Source: Arsukibacterium sp. UBA3155
GTDB taxonomy: Bacteria; Pseudomonadota; Gammaproteobacteria; Enterobacterales; Alteromonadaceae
Direction: 5' to 3'
DNA: 64,000 bases
NCBI GenBank assembly: GCA_002364615.1
Contig: DEYP01000029.1
Span: 51,820 to 115,819 of the forward strand
The position numbers were made by a program, and so were the translations under genes. The notes under the pieces were generated by a model that worked only from the letters and a program-made list of their open reading frames with translations, was not told where the DNA came from and ran no database searches. Each line of letters opens with the position of its first letter. Position 1 is the stretch's first letter. Shown in pieces: positions 59,269 through 64,000 of the stretch.

Positions 59269-60327
59269 ATGAGCCTGACGAAAACTCAAGTCTCTTATCA
59301 TGATGTAAATAGCCTGCAGAATATTAAAACTGCGGCTAAAACCGATGAAAAAGCAGGCTTGAGACAGGCTGCAGAACAGTTTGAATCCATTTTTATGAGT
59401 ATGCTGCTAAGCAGTATGCGAAAAGCCAATGCGGCCTTTGAAGCCGAAGGCATGATGAATAGCCAGACCACTGAGTTTTACCGCGATATGCATGACAGTC
59501 AACTAGCGACTGATTTAGCCCAGAAAGGCGCGCTTGGTCTGGCCGATTTACTGGTTGCTCAACTTGACCCGACCGCGGCAATTAAACCCGCTAACAAGGA
59601 TACAGAGCTGAAAATGCCCGGGGCGGCCAGTTTTAACCCGCTACCAGCGCGACCAGATAACAGTAGAGTACTGAGCAACAGCGAACTTAGCAGCAACGTC
59701 AAACACACGCTAAACGCTATTGCTGATTTACCTAAAGCATCTGCACCTGCAAATACGGTGATGCCCGCCTCTGTGTCCAAGGCAGCGGCGATCACGAAGC
59801 CTGACTGGCAAATTGGCTCGCCTGAGGAATTTGTCCGTAAATTATTACCGGCGGCAAAACAGGCAGCTAAAGCGCTTGGCTTAGATCCGATGGCAATGAT
59901 TGCGCAGGCTGCCCTGGAAACAGGCTGGGGCCAGCGCATGATTAAGACGGCCCAGGGCGATAACAGTTTTAATTTGTTTGGAATAAAAGCCCAGCGCAAT
60001 TGGCAGGGTGATAGTGCGGTGGTTGATACGCTGGAGTTTCGTGGCGGTGTTGCCCAAAAAGAGCAGGCCCGCTTTCGTTCTTACAGCTCGCCAGAGCAAA
60101 GTTTGCAGGATTACGCCAGCTTTATTAGTGACAGCCCCCGCTATCAGCAAGCGATGCAGGTTGCTGCCGAGCCGGCTGCATACTTTAACGAGTTACAGGC
60201 TGCGGGCTACGCTACCGATCCTGCTTATGCACAAAAAATAATGGCCGTGTATCAAAGCCCTGCATTTAACCAGGTGCGGGCCGAATTAAATGCCGCTCAA
60301 GATTTCAGCAATGGCGCCGATGAATAG
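59269..60327 (+). CDS. flgJ: Rod-capping peptidoglycan hydrolase FlgJ
   Basis: The 352-residue protein has a rod-binding N-terminal domain (about 1-100, AAEQFESIFMSMLLSSMRK) and a C-terminal glucosaminidase domain (about 190-345) with AALETGWGQRM carrying the catalytic Glu. It opens peptidoglycan for rod growth. It starts 1 nt after flgI. Confidence 0.95.
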   Translation: MSLTKTQVSYHDVNSLQNIKTAAKTDEKAGLRQAAEQFESIFMSMLLSSMRKANAAFEAEGMMNSQTTEFYRDMHDSQLATDLAQKGALGLADLLVAQLDPTAAIKPANKDTELKMPGAASFNPLPARPDNSRVLSNSELSSNVKHTLNAIADLPKASAPANTVMPASVSKAAAITKPDWQIGSPEEFVRKLLPAAKQAAKALGLDPMAMIAQAALETGWGQRMIKTAQGDNSFNLFGIKAQRNWQGDSAVVDTLEFRGGVAQKEQARFRSYSSPEQSLQDYASFISDSPRYQQAMQVAAEPAAYFNELQAAGYATDPAYAQKIMAVYQSPAFNQVRAELNAAQDFSNGADE

Positions 60328-60362
60328 CATGTTAGCCAACAAAAGTGGCGACGGAGCAACCT

Positions 60363-62393
60363 ATGTCAGATAATTTACTTAAAATTGGTAGTTCAGCGGT
60401 GATGGCAAACTCCACGCTGCTTAATACCACAAGTAATAATATCGCTAATTTAAATACCCCGGGCTATGTCAGGCAGCGCACTGAGTTTGAAGCAGAGCAA
60501 ATGGGTTTAGGGGTAGGAAAGGGCACCACCGAGCGGTTAGTGAGCGAGTTTACCCTGCAACAGTTGCGGCGTGACACCACTAATCTTGCCTATGCCAATC
60601 AGTATGTGTCAGAAGCTAACCGCATTGATGGCTTGTTCTCTAATCCGGCCAACAGCATTTCAACTGCAGTAAACGATTTATTTCAGAAGTTTCAAACTGC
60701 TAATAATGACCCCAGTTCAATCTCAACCCGATTACTGATTATCAGCAGCAGTGAATCGTTACTTGACCGTTTTGGCACGCTGTCAAATTTGGTGCTGGAT
60801 CAATCAACTTATATTAATCAGCAGCTGGAGTTGGATTTACGCGCAACCAATAGCCTGATTAAAAATGTGGCCGATTTGAACAGAAACATTGCGAACTATG
60901 GAACTGGCAGTTCTAAACCGGTGCCGCTTAACTTGTATGATCAGCGGGATGAGGCTATCCGTCAGCTGGCGGAGAAAGTTCAGATCAAAGTGCTGGATGC
61001 CGCCAATGGTGAAAAGCTGGTGTTTATGGCAACAGGCCAATCGCTGGTCATTGAAAATGGTGAATTTGGTATTTTAAGTTTGCAGGGCAACCCTGATCCC
61101 AATGTAAAAGAATTACAGTTACAAAGCACTGCCAGACCGGGTGTTATAAGACAACTGGGTAACGAGCAACTGGGTGGTCAGTTAGGTGCTTTACTGGCCT
61201 TTCGGGACGAAACGCTTATTCCTACTCAAAACCAGTTGGGGCAGTTAGCGCTGGCAATGGCGGACTCGTTAAATGAACAAAATAAACTCGGCATGACCGG
61301 CAACGGTGATATTGGTAAAGACTTATTTGCATTACCAAGCTTTAACGGGCTTGGCTACAAAGAGAATACCGGTGCGGGTGCAGTGACTGCGGTAATTGAA
61401 CCTGGCAGAGCATATCAGTTGCCGCCAAACGATTTTTTAGTCACTTTTGAAAGCCCCAGCACCTTTATTGTCGAAGCTGTTGATAGCTTTGGCAACGCTA
61501 TTCCTAACTCTGCCATTACCCAAACCGTTGCTGGCTTTCCGGCGGTCTTAAACGCGGCCAGCAGCCCGGATGATGATTTGTATGGTTTACAGATCACCTT
61601 GAATGATAGTCTCGGCGCCTTTGCTGATGGCGACAGGTTCTTGTTAAAACCGCTGGCGGGTGCTGCCAGGCAGGTAACACAGCTTAGTAACCGGGCCGAA
61701 GATATTGCCTTAGCATCGCCAATCAGAAGTAGTGAAGCGGTTGATAACCTGGGTAATGCTGAAGTAAACGCACTGGTGGTGAGTAGCACCGATCCGGCAT
61801 CATCAGTGTTCAGTCCGCCAGCTTCGTTAAGTGGCGCACCGTTTCAGGTTACCTATATTGGTGGTAATCAGTTTGAAGTGCGGGATAATACCAGTGCATT
61901 GCTCGGAACCACCCCGGCTTTACCAACCGGTCAGTTTAATAATATTATGGCCCAGGCAGGTTTAGCTAACTATGGTTTTGATTTTAATATTACCGGTGCG
62001 CCGCAAACCGGAGATGAGTTTATTATCGAATATAATGTGGGTGGCTTTAACGATAACCGCAATGGCTTAAAAATTGCCGCGCTGCAAACAGAAGATACCA
62101 TGCGCCGCTATGCGGTAACCACCCCGAATGCCGATAACCAAATGAGTTTTAACGAAGCGTACGGCACTATGGTAAGCTTTGTCGGTGATAAAACAGCCCA
62201 AGCCAGGAATGGCCAGGCCGCGGCTGAGGCATTATATTCACAAACTCAGAACTTATTTGAATCGCTCTCAGGTGTTAGCCTGGATGAAGAGGCCGCAAAT
62301 TTGGTCAGGTTTCAACAAAGTTATGCTGCAGCGTCTAAAATTATTTCAACATCGCAAACCATATTTGACACCCTGCTGCAGGCTGTGAGGTAA
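60363..62393 (+). CDS. flgK: Hook-filament junction protein FlgK
   Basis: The 676-residue protein has NTTSNNIANLNTPGYVRQRT at the start, a variable central part (about 340-560) and a C-terminal SLDEEAANLVRFQQSYAAAS. The ATG at 60363 follows GGAG. It links hook to filament with FlgL and depends on chaperone FlgN. Confidence 0.96.
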   Translation: MSDNLLKIGSSAVMANSTLLNTTSNNIANLNTPGYVRQRTEFEAEQMGLGVGKGTTERLVSEFTLQQLRRDTTNLAYANQYVSEANRIDGLFSNPANSISTAVNDLFQKFQTANNDPSSISTRLLIISSSESLLDRFGTLSNLVLDQSTYINQQLELDLRATNSLIKNVADLNRNIANYGTGSSKPVPLNLYDQRDEAIRQLAEKVQIKVLDAANGEKLVFMATGQSLVIENGEFGILSLQGNPDPNVKELQLQSTARPGVIRQLGNEQLGGQLGALLAFRDETLIPTQNQLGQLALAMADSLNEQNKLGMTGNGDIGKDLFALPSFNGLGYKENTGAGAVTAVIEPGRAYQLPPNDFLVTFESPSTFIVEAVDSFGNAIPNSAITQTVAGFPAVLNAASSPDDDLYGLQITLNDSLGAFADGDRFLLKPLAGAARQVTQLSNRAEDIALASPIRSSEAVDNLGNAEVNALVVSSTDPASSVFSPPASLSGAPFQVTYIGGNQFEVRDNTSALLGTTPALPTGQFNNIMAQAGLANYGFDFNITGAPQTGDEFIIEYNVGGFNDNRNGLKIAALQTEDTMRRYAVTTPNADNQMSFNEAYGTMVSFVGDKTAQARNGQAAAEALYSQTQNLFESLSGVSLDEEAANLVRFQQSYAAASKIISTSQTIFDTLLQAVR

Positions 62394-62395
62394 CA

Positions 62396-63628
62396 ATGAG
62401 AATTTCATTCAACACCAAATTTAACCAGGGCTTAAATGGCATTCTGGACACTCAGCGCCGCCTGCTTAAAGCGCAGGATCAAATGATTAAGCAAACCAAA
62501 ATTCTGACGCCTGCAGATGACCCTTCGGGTAGCGCCAAGGTGCTGGGCGTTGGGCAAAATTTGTCGCAGTTAGCGCAGTTTGAGCAAAATGGTATCGCCG
62601 TTAAAAACAACCTTGGTGTGGAAGAAACGGTTCTGACCTCGGCCAGAACGGCAATGGACCGTGCCAGATTGTTGGCACTGTCTGCGGGTAACGGGTCTTA
62701 TTCTGAATCTGAGCGGGAAGCGGTTGCCAACGAGTTAGAAGGTATTCAACAGCAATTGTTTGATCTGATGAATAGCCGCAATGTCGAAGGCGGCTTTCTG
62801 TTTTCCGGTTTTCAGGATAGCGTTAAAGCGTTTTCACTTGATGCCAGCACAGGGCAATACGTGTTTAACGGTGACGATGGTCAAAAATCGTTGCAGGTCT
62901 CCCCAGGGGTCGTGCTACCGGTAAATGACAGTGGAAAAAAAGTATTTGATAGCGTGCAGGTAACGCCGCAGCCAGGCGCTGCGGTGATCTCTGTGCCAGG
63001 GCCTACCAGTGCTAATGTCAGTGTGGCTAATCAGGCTCAGTTTAATAACTTTTATCGAAATAACTACGATAAATTAAATCCCGCCGACAATACGTTTAAT
63101 GTGGTGCTAACCGCACCAAGTAATTATGAAATAACCCGGGGCGGCGTCTCTTTGGTGCCGCCGGTGACAGGAGCTTATACCTCAGGATCGCCTATTTCGT
63201 TTAATGGGCTGGAAATCAACATTTCTGGCCCGGCTGGGGCGGGGCAAGTTGATTTCGATTTACCTGCGCCCGAAAGAACCAATATCTTAAACACGATTTC
63301 TGAATTGATGACAGCATTGCGGGTGCCGGGACCAACTGATGACGCGTATCAAAGTAAAATTGCCAAAGCGATAGGTGAAATAGATTCTGCGTCGACCAGT
63401 GTTGCTGCAACCCGTTCGTCGATCGGTGGACGAATTAACGTACTGGATAGCATCAATGGCTCTAACGCCGATTTAGAAATTCTGGCGAAGCAATATCAAG
63501 CAGATTTGGCAGAGGTAGATTTTTCAAAAGTGATTGCCGACCTGACGAAAGAAGAAACTGCATTGCAGGCGGTGCAGCAAACCTTTAGCAGCATAACCAA
63601 TACTTCTTTGTTTGATTATATTCGTTAG
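62396..63628 (+). CDS. flgL: Hook-filament junction protein FlgL
   Basis: The 410-residue protein shows the flagellin-like ends: MRISFNTKFNQGLNGILDTQ and LTPADDPSGSAKVL at the N-terminus, and a coiled C-terminal DFSKVIADLTKEETALQAVQ. It is 2 nt after flgK. A strong terminator follows. Confidence 0.95.
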   Translation: MRISFNTKFNQGLNGILDTQRRLLKAQDQMIKQTKILTPADDPSGSAKVLGVGQNLSQLAQFEQNGIAVKNNLGVEETVLTSARTAMDRARLLALSAGNGSYSESEREAVANELEGIQQQLFDLMNSRNVEGGFLFSGFQDSVKAFSLDASTGQYVFNGDDGQKSLQVSPGVVLPVNDSGKKVFDSVQVTPQPGAAVISVPGPTSANVSVANQAQFNNFYRNNYDKLNPADNTFNVVLTAPSNYEITRGGVSLVPPVTGAYTSGSPISFNGLEINISGPAGAGQVDFDLPAPERTNILNTISELMTALRVPGPTDDAYQSKIAKAIGEIDSASTSVAATRSSIGGRINVLDSINGSNADLEILAKQYQADLAEVDFSKVIADLTKEETALQAVQQTFSSITNTSLFDYIR

Positions 63629-63667
63629 ATTATAACCCCTTATTATCCATTGTGGACTGTTCGTTAT

Positions 63668-63698
63668 GACCGGCAAATCGTTGCCGGTCTTTTTTTTT
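63668..63698 (+). terminator. Terminator after flgL
   Basis: GACCGGCAA-ATCG-TTGCCGGTC hairpin (63668-63689) followed by nine T. Confidence 0.92.
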
Positions 63699-63757
63699 AA
63701 CACTTCGCGCAATTTTTCCCTCAGAACCCCTTTTTTATACGCTTTTAAAAAAAAGTT

Positions 63758-63784
63758 TAAAGTTTCGGTTGCAAGCTCCGATAA
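63758..63784 (+). promoter_or_regulatory. Sigma-28 promoter of the flagellin gene
   Basis: TAAAGTTT-N11-TCCGATAA matches the FliA consensus except for one base, about 75 bp before the flagellin ATG. Confidence 0.88.
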
Positions 63785-63860
63785 CTAAGTATCAGGCAAA
63801 TCATCGCAACATTTTCAAAGTGATGGTTAGCAGCGCAAATAGTTTATCAGGAGAAACACC

Positions 63861-64000
63861 ATGGCTTTATACGTCAATAGCAACATCAGCGCGTTAAATG
63901 CACAGCGTCAGTTAATGAACAGCGGTAACGCCCTGGACACCTCGTTTAAACGTTTGTCTTCTGGTTTGCGGATTAACAGCGCCGCTGATGACGCAGCAGG
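63861..64000 (+). CDS. fliC: Flagellin, truncated at window edge
   Basis: The first 46 residues are visible: [20 protein letters not shown] and [16 protein letters not shown], the conserved flagellin D0 domain. CAGGAG precedes the ATG at 63861. The gene continues beyond the window. Several flagellin copies are usual in this group, so the exact symbol is uncertain. Confidence 0.93.
   Translation, partial: MALYVNSNISALNAQRQLMNSGNALDTSFKRLSSGLRINSAADDAA

Overview
The window appears to come from a motile gammaproteobacterium of the Alteromonadales/Chromatiaceae type (Rheinheimera, Alishewanella or Arsukibacterium would fit). The evidence is a polar-type flagellar cluster (flgT, flgP, flgNM, flgA, cheV, cheR, flgBCDEFGHIJKL, flagellin) with sigma-54 and sigma-28 promoter motifs. 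The genus is an inference; the flagellar and phage assignments rest on recognisable protein families.

Layout: (1) 1-6776 is accessory DNA, AT-rich at first. It holds a truncated unknown gene, a patatin-like fragment, a 695-residue repeat protein, a methyltransferase plus HNH/S24 fusion pair, and a SRAP protein. TAAGACC repeats at its right end suggest a second integrative element in tandem. (2) 6777-47166 is an apparently complete lambda-like siphoviral prophage of about 40.4 kb with an HK97-type head. It sits in the 3' end of a tRNA-Arg(CCT) gene, with an 18-bp core repeat at both ends. A leftward early operon (AlpA, SSB, Dam-like methylase, DGQHR protein and small genes) and a rightward operon (Cro-like, CII-like, O-like and DnaC-like proteins, a second integrase, RuvC-like, Q-like) diverge from an immunity region. 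Lysis, packaging, head and tail genes follow. A tail-chaperone frameshift (A_AAA_AAC) is visible. The right end is a patchwork with an integrase scar, a tRNA-Val 3' half, a membrane protein and the P4-type integrase next to the tRNA. (3) 47149-64000 is chromosomal core: tRNA-Arg and the flagellar/chemotaxis cluster, running off the window in a flagellin gene.

The immunity region copies lambda's plan. TTGACA-type promoters PL and PR are covered by GTAGG/CCTAC palindromes on either side of a CI-like S24 repressor. Between the repressor and PL, in the place of lambda rexAB, lies a co-directional three-gene set: a GHKL ATPase with a STAS-like N-terminus, a DUF4325/STAS-like protein, and a two-TM membrane protein, ended by its own terminator. 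This is my best candidate for an undescribed lysogen-expressed exclusion/defence system. A second candidate is a two-gene HEPN module with its own promoter, operator-like palindrome and terminator, inserted between the tape-measure and tail-tip genes. Other probable cargo genes are at 20137-20811, 31704-32090 and 45118-45705. A 475-bp hairpin-rich gene-free tract (15152-15627) may encode a structured RNA.

In the flagellar region, sigma-54 motifs (GG-N10-GC) lie before flgT, flgP, flgB and flgF, and sigma-28 motifs before flgM and the flagellin gene. This matches the usual class order, with hook-basal-body genes under sigma-54 and late genes under FliA/FlgM control.
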